64,000 bases of DNA, taken from assembly GCA_964387425.1 (NCBI GenBank), contig CAYLXP010000004.1, positions 1 to 64,000 of the forward strand, given 5' to 3'. Each line of letters begins with the position of its first letter. The first letter of the stretch is position 1. Position numbers and translations under genes: made by a program. The stretch comes from CAYLXP01 sp964387425. Its GTDB lineage: Bacteria; Verrucomicrobiota; Kiritimatiellia; UBA8416. The notes under the pieces were generated by a model. That model saw nothing but the letters and a program-made list of their open reading frames with translations. It ran no database searches and was not told the origin of the DNA. Below, piece after piece: positions 26,465 through 34,455 of the stretch.

Positions 26465-28581
26465 GACGAAACCCTCCTGTTCAAACTGTATTGCAGCGGC
26501 TTCTCCCTGCCGCTGAGAACCCGGCAGGCCCCCCTGGCCATGGCCACCATTTCGAGCGATTCCCGGTATACTACGATGGGCCCCAGCGATGCGATGCGTC
26601 GACGGATACCACGGAGCAGGAGTGATGAGCGTACCATGCCGCCGGTCAGCACGATGGCTTCGACCTTGTGCTCCACGGCAGCGGCCATGGCCCCGATGTC
26701 CTTGGCTACCTGGTAAGCCATCGCTTCTACGACCCGCGCGGCCTTCTTATCACCACTTAGCGCTAATTCCCCAATTCTCTCCAGGCGATCGTCGCCGAGG
26801 TAAGAAACCAGTCCGCCCCGCTTGGTCAGTTCAGTGATTAGCTCGGCCTTGGACATGCCGCCGTCGTAGCACAGGTCGATCAGCTCCTTCTGCGGCACTC
26901 CCCCCGTCCTCTGTGGCGTGAAGGGACCCTCTCCGAGGAGCGCGATGGTGTTGTCGATCATGCGTCCCTTGCGAATAGCTGCAATTGTGATTCCACCACC
27001 CAGATGCCCCACAACCACGTTTACCGCTTTCGGGTCGCGCTGGTTGTCCTCGGCAAACTGGTGCACGGCTGCCTTGATGCTCAGCGCGTGCGCCGTGCTC
27101 TTGCGCGTGATTCCGGCGTAGCCTGAGAGTTCTGCCTCGGGACAGAATTCATCAACGACCACGGGGTCCACGGCGTAGGCCGGCAGGGTGAGTCGCCGCG
27201 CATATGCCGCGGCCATGGGAATGCCCAGGTTGGATGCATGATCCATCTCTGCGAACTCGGTTACCCCGCGCACGATGTCTTCCTGTACGCGCACCTTGTT
27301 CCGCTTGACGTCGGCCACCAGGTAGGTTCCGCCCTTGAGCTTGCCTTTCGGGCGTTTGAGGAATCCGCCGCGGCCCACGATGGCCGTGAGTCCTCGCACC
27401 TTGTGCTTGCGCAGAAAGGCGTCGACTTGTTCGATGCGTTCATCGACTTCGGCCTGCAGGTCGCTGCCCGGCAGGAGCTTCGATGCGTAGGAGAGTTCCT
27501 GTTCGTGAAGGCAGGTGTCATTCTCGAAAACGGCTACCTTGGTGGACGTAGAGCCAGGATTGATCGTCAGGATTCTCTGCGCTTTGGCAGCCTTCCGCTT
27601 TGCTGTCGCAACCCTTTCGCGGTGTCCCGTGCGTTCTGCATAGACACAGCACAGCGCGATTGAGTCGAGTTTGGTCTCGAGCGGGTCGGAGCGCGAGAGG
27701 ATGCCGTAGGGGACTTCCACCCCCGTTGTGATTCCGGCCATGGAGGCATCCCCGTACTTGGCCATGGCCATGATGGTCTTGTAGACGGCGTTGGCCGTGT
27801 CGATCCCCGGGCATACCAGCACATCCGCCCGACCTGCCACCTGGCGCGCATTCCGGGAGGCAGGCATGCCCTTGCAGGAAACCGATTCCATATCTGTGGC
27901 CAGGTCAAACGACAGCGGACCGCACACGATCATGTCATTCCACTTGCGCTCGGCCAGTGCCGCGGCCATCACGGAAGAGTGAAGGGACGGGATAACTTTC
28001 TCGTTTGCGGAGAGCAGTGCAACACGCGGTTTCTCGATCCCGGTGACGACCCGGCAAACGTCGGCGGCGCTCTCAATGAGGTCGATCAGGCGCCCGTAGG
28101 TGCATTCGGTTGTCACACCCGGGTCGGTAAGAAACATGGGGCGCCCGTCGGCCAGGGGTGCGGCGTCAAACATCGTCACCTGGCCCATGGTGTTGCGGAC
28201 GCGCAGCTTGAGAATAGCCCGGCTGAGGGTGGGGGTGGAGATGTCGCCCTTGATGATGATGTCGGCACGACCCTTTCGTACCAAATCAACGGTCTTGGCG
28301 GCGGTTTCCTCGTCCGAGGCCGTGTTGAGAATATGGGATTCCGGAACGTCAATCCCGACCTTGTGTGTGGCAACCCGGATACGGTCGGCATCGCCGATCA
28401 GCAGGCAGTCGCGGATGATGCCGTGGTCCCGGGCCGACTCGAGGAGCCTCAGGTCATCCTCTCGATGGCCGCCGGGGATGACGACGTTTTTCGGCGCCAT
28501 CGCCCCGGCAACTTCGAGTAGATCAGAAACACCGGCGACCTTGGGAAGGTCGCCGGTGTTCCGGTTGTTCGTTTGAGTCAT
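26461..28581 (-). CDS. Ptb-Buk fusion protein 1 (phosphate acyltransferase fused to butyrate/acetate-kinase family domain)
   Basis: The protein is 706 residues. Residues about 15-325 resemble phosphate butyryl/acetyltransferase (IIIKGDISTPTLSRAILKLR, FLTDPGVTTECTYGRLIDLI, DVLVCPGIDTANAVYK). From about 336 the butyrate-kinase-like part begins with RILTINPGSTSTKVAVFEND, followed by IVGRGGFLKRPKG, GHLGGGITIAAIRKGRMIDN and IVLTGGMVRSS. Each half is about the usual length of the stand-alone enzyme, so this is a full-length fusion of two consecutive pathway steps. The acyl group (acetyl, butyryl or other) is not known. It follows the DUF1097 gene by 26 bp and overlaps the ACT gene by four. Confidence 0.87.
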   Translation of the reverse strand: MTQTNNRNTGDLPKVAGVSDLLEVAGAMAPKNVVIPGGHREDDLRLLESARDHGIIRDCLLIGDADRIRVATHKVGIDVPESHILNTASDEETAAKTVDLVRKGRADIIIKGDISTPTLSRAILKLRVRNTMGQVTMFDAAPLADGRPMFLTDPGVTTECTYGRLIDLIESAADVCRVVTGIEKPRVALLSANEKVIPSLHSSVMAAALAERKWNDMIVCGPLSFDLATDMESVSCKGMPASRNARQVAGRADVLVCPGIDTANAVYKTIMAMAKYGDASMAGITTGVEVPYGILSRSDPLETKLDSIALCCVYAERTGHRERVATAKRKAAKAQRILTINPGSTSTKVAVFENDTCLHEQELSYASKLLPGSDLQAEVDERIEQVDAFLRKHKVRGLTAIVGRGGFLKRPKGKLKGGTYLVADVKRNKVRVQEDIVRGVTEFAEMDHASNLGIPMAAAYARRLTLPAYAVDPVVVDEFCPEAELSGYAGITRKSTAHALSIKAAVHQFAEDNQRDPKAVNVVVGHLGGGITIAAIRKGRMIDNTIALLGEGPFTPQRTGGVPQKELIDLCYDGGMSKAELITELTKRGGLVSYLGDDRLERIGELALSGDKKAARVVEAMAYQVAKDIGAMAAAVEHKVEAIVLTGGMVRSSLLLRGIRRRIASLGPIVVYRESLEMVAMARGACRVLSGREKPLQYSLNRRVSS

Positions 28582-28607
28582 TGTTCTTTGTCTGTCGTCA
28601 GTAGTGA

Positions 28608-29231
28608 CTAGGCCGCAGCAGCTTCAGATCCTGATCCTGCTGTCACCTTTGCTTCGTACGCACCGCGCCAGGCGACGGTGATGAAGCCGAAGATCTGGCC
28701 CACGATGCAGCCGATCATTTCCGGGACGGCTACGGACATGAATCCGGGCATGTCGTGAGCGATACCGATCTTGACCGCTTCGCCGGCTTCGTTGAGGCCA
28801 ACCCCGCCGCCAAGTGTCATGATGGCGAAGAACATGCCTGATCCGATGAAGAGGCCGGGAATGAAGTCGAACATAGGCACGCGTTCCAGGCTGATCGCGG
28901 GAATAACGATGATGAAGACCGCGAGAGCATAGGACAGGTAGTAGTTCGGCGCCTCGGCTGAGCCCAGGGGAACCGCCAGCGCATCACCCATCAGCATGAT
29001 GATGATCGAGGCGATGATACCGCTGAGGTACGCGAGGACGACCTTCACACCGTTCTTGGGTGTGCACCCGGCGGCGAAGTAGACGGCCCACGCCTGGAAC
29101 GTGACGAAGATGAGAAGTCCCGGGCCTCCGACGGCCGCGGTTGAGCCCGGTACGAACTTGGCAATCAGCATGAGAATTGCCGCCTGAACGCCCAGCAGAA
29201 TAGGGATGATGATGAATTTACCAAATGACAT
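28608..29231 (-). CDS. DUF1097-family inner-membrane protein
   Basis: The protein is 207 residues with about six hydrophobic helices (from KFIIIPILLGVQAAILMLI to MIGCIVGQIFGFITVAW). The CTPKNGVKVVLAYLSGI segment is typical of DUF1097 proteins such as E. coli YcdZ. ATG 29231 has AAGGAG upstream. The family function is not established; inside a catabolic operon with no other transporter, uptake or efflux of the substrate or product is a reasonable guess. Confidence 0.75.
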   Translation of the reverse strand: MSFGKFIIIPILLGVQAAILMLIAKFVPGSTAAVGGPGLLIFVTFQAWAVYFAAGCTPKNGVKVVLAYLSGIIASIIIMLMGDALAVPLGSAEAPNYYLSYALAVFIIVIPAISLERVPMFDFIPGLFIGSGMFFAIMTLGGGVGLNEAGEAVKIGIAHDMPGFMSVAVPEMIGCIVGQIFGFITVAWRGAYEAKVTAGSGSEAAAA

Positions 29232-29245
29232 GATTGTTCTCCTTT

Positions 29246-30124
29246 TTACTTAGATGCTTTGAGGTCGTTAAACATAGTGAAGGCGTCTGCCGGTGTCGCA
29301 CCGTCATGCACCACATGCCCGACAGCCTTGATCATGGCAATCGGATCTTCCGACTGGAACACGTTGCGCCCCATATCAACGCCCGCAGCGCCATCGTTGA
29401 TGGCCTTGTAGGCGAGCTCGAGCGCTTCGTCCTCGGGAAGCTTCTTGCCGCCCGCGATCACAATCGGAACCGGACAGCAGGCCGTAACCTTCTCGAAGCC
29501 CTCCGTGTAGTAGGTCTTCACGATGTTCGCCCCGTTCTCCGCGCAGATGCGCGACGCAAGACCGAAGTAGCGTGCATCGCGCGCCATGTCCTTGCCAACC
29601 GCCGTGACACCCATCACGGGGATCTCGAAGCGCTGCCCGAGGTCGGCCAGCTCGTAGAGGTTGGCGATCGTCTGCGCTTCCATGTCGGGATCGCCAATCG
29701 CCAGCATGATCGCCATCGCCGAGGCGTTCAGACGCACGGCGTCTTCCACGTCGATGATCACGTTGTCGTTCAGCTGCGTCAGGATCGAGGTGCCGGCGTC
29801 AGAGCGCAGGCAGATCGGCTTGTTGTAGGTCGGCGGGATGCAGGTGCGGATGATGCCGCGTGCGCCCATCAGGCAGTCTGCATGCTCAACCAGCGGGACG
29901 ATGTTGAGGTCGATACGCTCCACGCCGGAGGTCGGCCCCATGATGAACCCGTGGTCAAACGCCAGCATGACCGTCTTGCCGGTGTCGGGCCGGAAGATTC
30001 GGGACATGCGGTCCTTCATCCCCCAACCCATGTTGTCGCACCCTTTCAGGTGGAATCCCTGGCTTTCGGCCGGCTTGTCCAAGCCGAAATCCTTGCCGTC
30101 TCTGATGTCGTCTAAATCCGCCAT
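29246..30124 (-). CDS. lsrF: LsrF-like thiolase/aldolase (3-hydroxy-5-phosphonooxypentane-2,4-dione thiolase family)
   Basis: The protein is 292 residues, the same length class as E. coli LsrF. From what is recalled of that protein, the match runs over most of the length: MADLDDIRDGKDF, KTVMLAFDHGF, GVTAVGKDMARDARYFGLA, IVIAGGKKLPE and GVDMGRNVFQS. Lys203 in IVKTYY occupies the position of the Schiff-base lysine. LsrF cleaves a phosphorylated five-carbon dione with CoA to acetyl-CoA and dihydroxyacetone phosphate during AI-2 catabolism. No lsrK, lsrG or lsr transporter genes are present, so the substrate here may be different. It overlaps the DhaL stop by one base. Confidence 0.85.
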   Translation of the reverse strand: MADLDDIRDGKDFGLDKPAESQGFHLKGCDNMGWGMKDRMSRIFRPDTGKTVMLAFDHGFIMGPTSGVERIDLNIVPLVEHADCLMGARGIIRTCIPPTYNKPICLRSDAGTSILTQLNDNVIIDVEDAVRLNASAMAIMLAIGDPDMEAQTIANLYELADLGQRFEIPVMGVTAVGKDMARDARYFGLASRICAENGANIVKTYYTEGFEKVTACCPVPIVIAGGKKLPEDEALELAYKAINDGAAGVDMGRNVFQSEDPIAMIKAVGHVVHDGATPADAFTMFNDLKASK

Positions 30125-30759
30125 TACTCTAGTCCTTTCTTCAGTCCCTCAAATAGAAGCGCCATTGAGGTCGCCCCGGGGTCAACGTGTCCGATTGACC
30201 GCTCCCCGATGTTCTTTGCCCGGCCGAACGTGGCCTGCATTTCCTTCGTCGATTCAGCCCCCTTGACGGCAGCTTCCGCACCAGCAGCCAGTGCCGTAAG
30301 AACACAAGGCTGTGCGTCTGCCGATTCCCGAAGGGCGGCCAGTGCCGGAACGAGCGTGTCGATCATGGTCTTTCCACCCACTTCAGCCCGGGTGTTCTTC
30401 CGGAGCTTTGCGACGCCTGACTCCAGCATGGAGACAAACGTGGTGCAGTCGATGGGACCTTCTTCAGGTGTGGCATTGCTCATGCCGATGAAGAGCGAAC
30501 CATACAACGGGCTGGTAGAACCGGCGTCCGTCGACATGGCTGCCCAGCCGATCGCTTTGAGCAACGTTTTGAGCTCATTGCTCTCGTCCTTTTCGATGGT
30601 ATCAATGATAGCGTCAGCCACCTTTGAGACCGCCGTCCCGTGATCACCATCACCGGTAGCCGAGTCGAGCTGGGACAGGTGGTCCCGGTTCTCTTTGAGC
30701 AATCCGGCTGCCGTCTGAAGCATACTGACGACAGAGCTGTAATCTACTGTTTCCGGCAC
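30124..30759 (-). CDS. dhaL: DhaL, ATP/ADP-binding subunit of a dihydroxyacetone-type kinase
   Basis: The 211-residue protein (GTG 30759, AGGAGG upstream) has the DhaL signature: SATGDGDHGTAVSKV near residue 37-40 for Mg-nucleotide binding, GGKTMIDTL and a C-terminal GHVDPGATSMALLFEGL. With DhaK it forms a two-subunit kinase. No DhaM or other PTS component is present, so the phosphate donor (ATP, or a distant PTS protein) is uncertain. The physiological substrate may be another small ketose such as erythrulose. Confidence 0.9.
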   Translation of the reverse strand: MPETVDYSSVVSMLQTAAGLLKENRDHLSQLDSATGDGDHGTAVSKVADAIIDTIEKDESNELKTLLKAIGWAAMSTDAGSTSPLYGSLFIGMSNATPEEGPIDCTTFVSMLESGVAKLRKNTRAEVGGKTMIDTLVPALAALRESADAQPCVLTALAAGAEAAVKGAESTKEMQATFGRAKNIGERSIGHVDPGATSMALLFEGLKKGLE

Positions 30760-30796
30760 CTCAGGCCTCCTTTTCGAGGTGTTTGTGAAGGATCGA

Positions 30797-30822
30797 AGAT
30801 CCCCGCCGCAGGGCGGGGATCT
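30797..30822. promoter_or_regulatory. Perfect stem-loop between dhaK and dhaL
   Basis: Eleven-base arms AGATCCCCGCC (30797-30807) and GGCGGGGATCT (30812-30822) enclose a four-base loop. It sits in the 81-bp gap between the two kinase genes. There is no U-run, so it is more likely to affect mRNA processing or stability, or partial read-through, than to act as a full terminator. It could also be one arm of a dispersed repeat. Confidence 0.65.
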
Positions 30823-30840
30823 CCGGTAAGGTCTGGTTGC

Positions 30841-31842
30841 CTAGCGCGTTACCCAGAACGGCGCGTCCGACGGAGCCTTCATCAGTTCGACCAGCTCGTC
30901 ATCCAGTTTCGCGGCGCACATCTGGAATCCGCCCATTTCCTGAACGGTGAGGTACTCACCGACCAGTGCGTGGGCGACGGTTATGCCCTGCGACTCGGCG
31001 TAGTTCTTGGTCGCACGGAACACGATGAACTGTTCCATCAGCGTGGTTGCGCCGGCGCCGTTGATCATGAGCATGATCTTGTCGCCGCTTGCGCAGTTGG
31101 CGGCAGGCAGAACCTGCGTGGCCATCTTGACTGCCGTCTCGTCAGCCGTCAGCATCTTCGAGCTACCCGTGCCGGCTTCGCCGTGCTGGCCCATGCCGAT
31201 CTCCATCTCGTCGTCCGCGAGGTCGAAAATCGCGCCCCCGGACTGCGGGTGGGTTGCGGTCTTGAGCGCAACCGCCAGCGTGGCCATGTTGTCGTTGATC
31301 TTCTCGGCCACGGCGTAGACTTCGTCCAGGCTCTTGCCGGCCTCGGCCGCGGCGCCAGCCACCTTGTACAGCGGAATGCAGCCGGCCAGGCCGCGCTTGT
31401 CCTCTATCGGAGCGTCGGCGCCCGGTGCAATGTCTTCGTGCGTCAGGATCATCTTGACGTTGATGCCTTCTTCTTCCGCCATTTCCATGGCCATATTGCC
31501 GCTCATGACGTCGCCTTCGTGATTCAGCACCACGAAGAGGATACCGGCGTCGCGCTTGAGCAGGCGCATGGCTTCGACGACTTTCGGGGCACCCGGGGCG
31601 GCGAAGACGTCGCCGACAACCGACGCGTCCAGCATGCCTTCGCCCACGAAACCGCTCAGGGCGGGCTCGTGACCGGCGCCGCCGAGCGTGATGATCGCGA
31701 CTTTGCTCTCATCCTTCGGGGTGGCACGCATGACGATTTTGTCGGATACCAGTTTGACCTGCTCCGGGTTGGCGCCGCAGTAGCCTTCCAGCAGTTCGGC
31801 GGTGAGGTTGTCGGGATCGTTGATGAATTTCTTCATTGGCAT
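30841..31842 (-). CDS. dhaK: DhaK, substrate-binding subunit of a dihydroxyacetone-type kinase
   Basis: The protein is 333 residues. Typical DhaK features are ITLGGAGHEPALSGFVGEGM, the Thr-His region GILFVVLNHEGDVMSGNMAME, and GMGQHGEAG, where His220 is positioned to bind the carbonyl of the substrate covalently as a hemiaminal. Covalent capture suits short ketoses such as dihydroxyacetone or erythrulose. ATG 31842 follows AAGGAG. It lies 27 bp downstream of the VOC gene in the operon. Confidence 0.9.
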   Translation of the reverse strand: MPMKKFINDPDNLTAELLEGYCGANPEQVKLVSDKIVMRATPKDESKVAIITLGGAGHEPALSGFVGEGMLDASVVGDVFAAPGAPKVVEAMRLLKRDAGILFVVLNHEGDVMSGNMAMEMAEEEGINVKMILTHEDIAPGADAPIEDKRGLAGCIPLYKVAGAAAEAGKSLDEVYAVAEKINDNMATLAVALKTATHPQSGGAIFDLADDEMEIGMGQHGEAGTGSSKMLTADETAVKMATQVLPAANCASGDKIMLMINGAGATTLMEQFIVFRATKNYAESQGITVAHALVGEYLTVQEMGGFQMCAAKLDDELVELMKAPSDAPFWVTR

Positions 31843-31869
31843 GATGTGTTCTCCTTTTTCTGATGTGAA

Positions 31870-32214
31870 TTAGTATGCGGATCCAGCGTCGCCACCGGAC
31901 ATTTCCATGAACTCGATCGGGCAGCCTTCGCCATCGACGATGAACGCGATGCGGAGCGACTCGTTAACGGCGACGGGATCGAGAATGACCTTCTGTCCCG
32001 CAATGGCCGCGTCGAGGTCTTCGACGATATAGGCGATATGCGTGTGATCCTGGATTTCGCGAGGCATTTCGCAGTCGGCGTCGAAACGCAACCACTCAAT
32101 GTTGTGTTCGCTGTTCGCAAAATCGGTGAGATGGAGCTTCATACCCTCGGCGTATGTCTCGCCCGCTTTGGACTCTGTTGTGGGGATTCCCACATGGCTG
32201 AATGTCTTCGTCAT
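31870..32214 (-). CDS. VOC (glyoxalase-fold) family protein
   Basis: The 114-residue single-domain protein has SHVGIPT at the N-terminus (first metal His), DHTHIAYIVEDLDAAIAG in the middle (second His) and GCPIEFMEMSG at the C-terminus (metal Glu). This pattern fits a small metal-dependent VOC isomerase, lyase or glyoxalase. In this operon it may act on the sugar-like intermediate before or after phosphorylation. ATG 32214 has GGGAGG upstream. Confidence 0.75.
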   Translation of the reverse strand: MTKTFSHVGIPTTESKAGETYAEGMKLHLTDFANSEHNIEWLRFDADCEMPREIQDHTHIAYIVEDLDAAIAGQKVILDPVAVNESLRIAFIVDGEGCPIEFMEMSGGDAGSAY

Positions 32215-32240
32215 CTATCGTCCTCCCGTGTTTGCTGATT

Positions 32241-32987
32241 CTAGTGACCCGTGCTCTTGAATTCCATGTCCGGCTTACTGAAGTGCACGTGATTGTGGTA
32301 CGTGGCACCTTCCGTGATGATCGCACCGTCCGGCCCCGCGATGATGCCATGCCAGGCTTCGGGATCCTGGAGCTTGTACATGATGTTCTTCTTCGCATCG
32401 CGATGGGTGATGTATTTCGACTTGAACCACTTCTCGCCATAGCCCCAGGGACGCTGGTCTTCGGGAAGGTCGCTGATCTTCATCTCGTCGCCGTGCTTGT
32501 ACTCACCGTAGAAGCGAACGTCGCCGTAGCGAACGTGCCAGGCTTCCATTTTCGGCGGCAGGTCTTCCGGGCCGCCCAGGTGGGCGTGCTCGGGCAGCGT
32601 CTGTCCGGGCAGCAGGTAGATTTCGTGCAGCAGGTAGCCGAAGTGTGCATCCTTGAACTTGCCCTTGTACTTGCCGGCGCCGGTGGACTTGTACTCGCCC
32701 TTTTCGTTCAGCCAGAAGATGCCGCCCATGCCCAGCGCCAGGATGTTGCCCTGGTTGAAGTCGCAGACCCAGAATTCATCGGTCTTGAGTACGTCCGGAA
32801 TCGGGTAGTTGAAACGCTCAAACATGTCGTAGTAGGCCTGCTTGACCTCCTCGATATTCATCTTCCCGTCATCATAGAAGCTCTCCACGCATCCTCCTTT
32901 TCCAACCTTTGGCGCGGTTGCACACCCCGAAAGGATTCCCGCTACTCCGACTGCTACCGACATTGCTACGACATGCCTCTTCTTCAC
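32241..32987 (-). CDS. Lipoprotein with D-lyxose-isomerase-like cupin domain
   Basis: GTG 32987 (AAGGAGG six bases upstream) gives a lipoprotein signal ending GILSGC; a longer ATG start at 33062 is less likely. The core resembles sugar-isomerase cupins such as D-lyxose isomerase: IYLLPGQTLPEHAHLGG (His-x-His), then KMEAWHVRYGDVRFYGEY (metal Glu), and a C-terminal GATYHNHVHFS. These residues would bind one metal. An exported, lipid-anchored member of a normally cytoplasmic enzyme group is odd. It is the first gene of the minus-strand operon; the substrate is unknown. Confidence 0.62.
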   Translation of the reverse strand: MKKRHVVAMSVAVGVAGILSGCATAPKVGKGGCVESFYDDGKMNIEEVKQAYYDMFERFNYPIPDVLKTDEFWVCDFNQGNILALGMGGIFWLNEKGEYKSTGAGKYKGKFKDAHFGYLLHEIYLLPGQTLPEHAHLGGPEDLPPKMEAWHVRYGDVRFYGEYKHGDEMKISDLPEDQRPWGYGEKWFKSKYITHRDAKKNIMYKLQDPEAWHGIIAGPDGAIITEGATYHNHVHFSKPDMEFKSTGH

Positions 32988-33054
32988 CACTGCCCTCCTT
33001 TTTGTCAACGCGTGTCCTTGCCGCACGATGACCTGTTCCGATTGGACCGAAATA

Positions 33055-33065
33055 GTAGTCACTAC
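33055..33065. promoter_or_regulatory. Candidate operator palindrome in the divergent promoter region
   Basis: GTAGTCACTAC is a perfect 11-base palindrome in the ~100-bp space between the operon start and the regulator gene, 24 bases before the regulator ATG. It could be bound by the regulator. AraC-type proteins often use direct repeats, so this remains weak. Confidence 0.25.
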
Positions 33066-33088
33066 GCGAGTAGAAGGGAATAGAAGGA

Positions 33089-34027
33089 ATGATGTTTCTT
33101 CTTGTGTTTTTTGACATGGATGTGCAGCCTGTTGGCGGTATGGCGGAGCGACAAGAACAGATTCGGGTTTCCACCGTCGTTATGAACGGCCTGGTGGAGG
33201 AAATTGGCCAGACACTTGGGGTGGGGGTGTTGAATTGTGCACCCGCGGAACCGACGGTGGAGGTCATTGCCGAGGTAGAGGGTACGGTCGGGTTCTGCTT
33301 TCATATGAACCGTGGACTGCAGATTCCTCTACATACGTCGGCTCCCGGCAAAGCGATTGTGGCATCTCTACTGCCTGATGATCGTGAGGATGTGATCTCG
33401 CGGATGTCCTTCAAGGTGTTCACCGACTACACGATCTCGACCCCTGGTGCATTCAGAACGGAGCTCAAGGAGGTTAGTCAGCTTGGATACTCCATCGATC
33501 GGAATGAGCAGGTCCTGAATTGCCACTGTATCGGTGTGCCCGTCTGCTTTCCTGGCGAGACCAACGTGGCGGCCCTCTGGACCACGGGACCGGCCAACAT
33601 GCTGCCCGAGGACTCTTTTCCCGAGGTCGCCCGGCTCCTTGCGAAGGGCGCTGATGAGATCGAGGCGGCCCTGGGTGGAGCGAGCAGGGAGATAAACGCC
33701 GAGTACATACACCACGTGGTTGCCCGTGCGATCCAGATGATGGATGTGACGCTGAATCAGCGGATGGACATGAAGCAAGTGGCGGCCGACCTCTGCGTGA
33801 GTTACTCCTGGTTCCGCCAGGCCTTCAAGAAACGCACCGGCTTGAGCCCGAATCAGTACCATATGCAGCGGCGGATCGAAAAGGCGAAGGAGCTACTCGC
33901 CAGCCCGCATGTAAAGGTCAAGGACGTCTCCGCGCAATTGGGCTTCTCCGATGAGTGCTACTTCTCCACCCGCTTCAAACAGCAAACCGGCCAGAGCCCG
34001 CAGGCATATCGGGATGGGCTGAGCTGA
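33089..34027 (+). CDS. Transcription regulator: IclR-type effector domain fused to AraC-type DNA-binding domain
   Basis: The protein is 312 residues. Residues about 25-195 resemble the IclR effector-binding domain (LHTSAPGKAIVASLLPDDR, LKEVSQLGYSIDRNEQVLNC, CIGVPVCFPGETNVAALWTT), but the usual N-terminal winged helix is absent. The last ~100 residues carry two helix-turn-helix motifs of the AraC family (MKQVAADLCVSYSWFRQAFK and VKDVSAQLGFSDECYFSTRF, ending FKQQTGQSPQAYR). It is divergent from the DhaKL/LsrF operon and is probably its ligand-responsive regulator. Confidence 0.85.
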   Translation: MMFLLVFFDMDVQPVGGMAERQEQIRVSTVVMNGLVEEIGQTLGVGVLNCAPAEPTVEVIAEVEGTVGFCFHMNRGLQIPLHTSAPGKAIVASLLPDDREDVISRMSFKVFTDYTISTPGAFRTELKEVSQLGYSIDRNEQVLNCHCIGVPVCFPGETNVAALWTTGPANMLPEDSFPEVARLLAKGADEIEAALGGASREINAEYIHHVVARAIQMMDVTLNQRMDMKQVAADLCVSYSWFRQAFKKRTGLSPNQYHMQRRIEKAKELLASPHVKVKDVSAQLGFSDECYFSTRFKQQTGQSPQAYRDGLS

Positions 34028-34035
34028 AACTGCAT

Positions 34036-34090
34036 TTCGAACGTCGAACATCGAACATCGAACTCAGAACATCGAACGTCGAACACTGAA
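34036..34090. repeat. CGAACATCGAAC-type tandem-like repeat
   Basis: The words TCGAACA and TCGAACG recur about every seven bases over 55 bp directly after the regulator stop codon. It is intergenic filler typical of PVC genomes; the function is unknown. Confidence 0.75.
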
Positions 34091-34204
34091 GTCTGTTCTC
34101 TCCTGGCTTGTCGAGTGTCCTGGCAAAAGAAAGTAGAACGTGACAACTGCACCGGGAATAGAGACAATCTGATGAAATGTGAAGTTGCGCGGGAGGACTC
34201 CGTT

Positions 34205-34447
34205 ATGACCGAAGATCTACATCAAAGGATTACGATGAACCCGGGAGTGATGGCGGGCAAGGCCGTCATTCGGGGAACTCGGATCGCTGTCGACCTGGTT
34301 GTTCGAATGGTTGCGCAGGGAATCCCCGAGGAAGAACTGCTGCGGGAGTACCCTAGGCTGACGAAGGAAGATATCCAGGCGGCCCTCATGTATGCGGCAG
34401 ACGTGGTCGCTCACGAAGACGTGTATCCTCTACCCGTCGCAGTCTAG
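34205..34447 (+). CDS. DUF433 protein, probable antitoxin
   Basis: The 80-residue protein (ATG 34205, GGAGG ten bases upstream) has the DUF433 pattern: RITMNPGVMAGKAVIRGTRIAVDLVVRMVAQG, then the helix EEELLREYPRLTKEDIQAALMYAAD. These small HTH-like proteins are usually paired with PIN-like DUF5615 proteins and are considered antitoxins. The partner follows 8 bp downstream but is broken, leaving this gene an orphan. Confidence 0.78.
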   Translation: MTEDLHQRITMNPGVMAGKAVIRGTRIAVDLVVRMVAQGIPEEELLREYPRLTKEDIQAALMYAADVVAHEDVYPLPVAV

Positions 34448-34455
34448 GACGCCCA

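Noticed and set aside
30640..31863. Long open frame on the plus strand opposite dhaK and the start of dhaL
   Set aside because: It lies antisense to well-conserved kinase genes, its translation shows no domain, and the open frame follows from high GC at third codon positions.
29246..32214. Reading the operon as a standard AI-2 (lsr) catabolic operon
   Set aside because: Only lsrF is recognisable. The LsrK kinase, LsrG isomerase, LsrR regulator and transporter are absent, and DhaKL and a different regulator stand in their place.
34036..34090. CRISPR array
   Set aside because: The repeat words are only about seven bases apart with no spacers of constant length, and no cas gene is present in the window.
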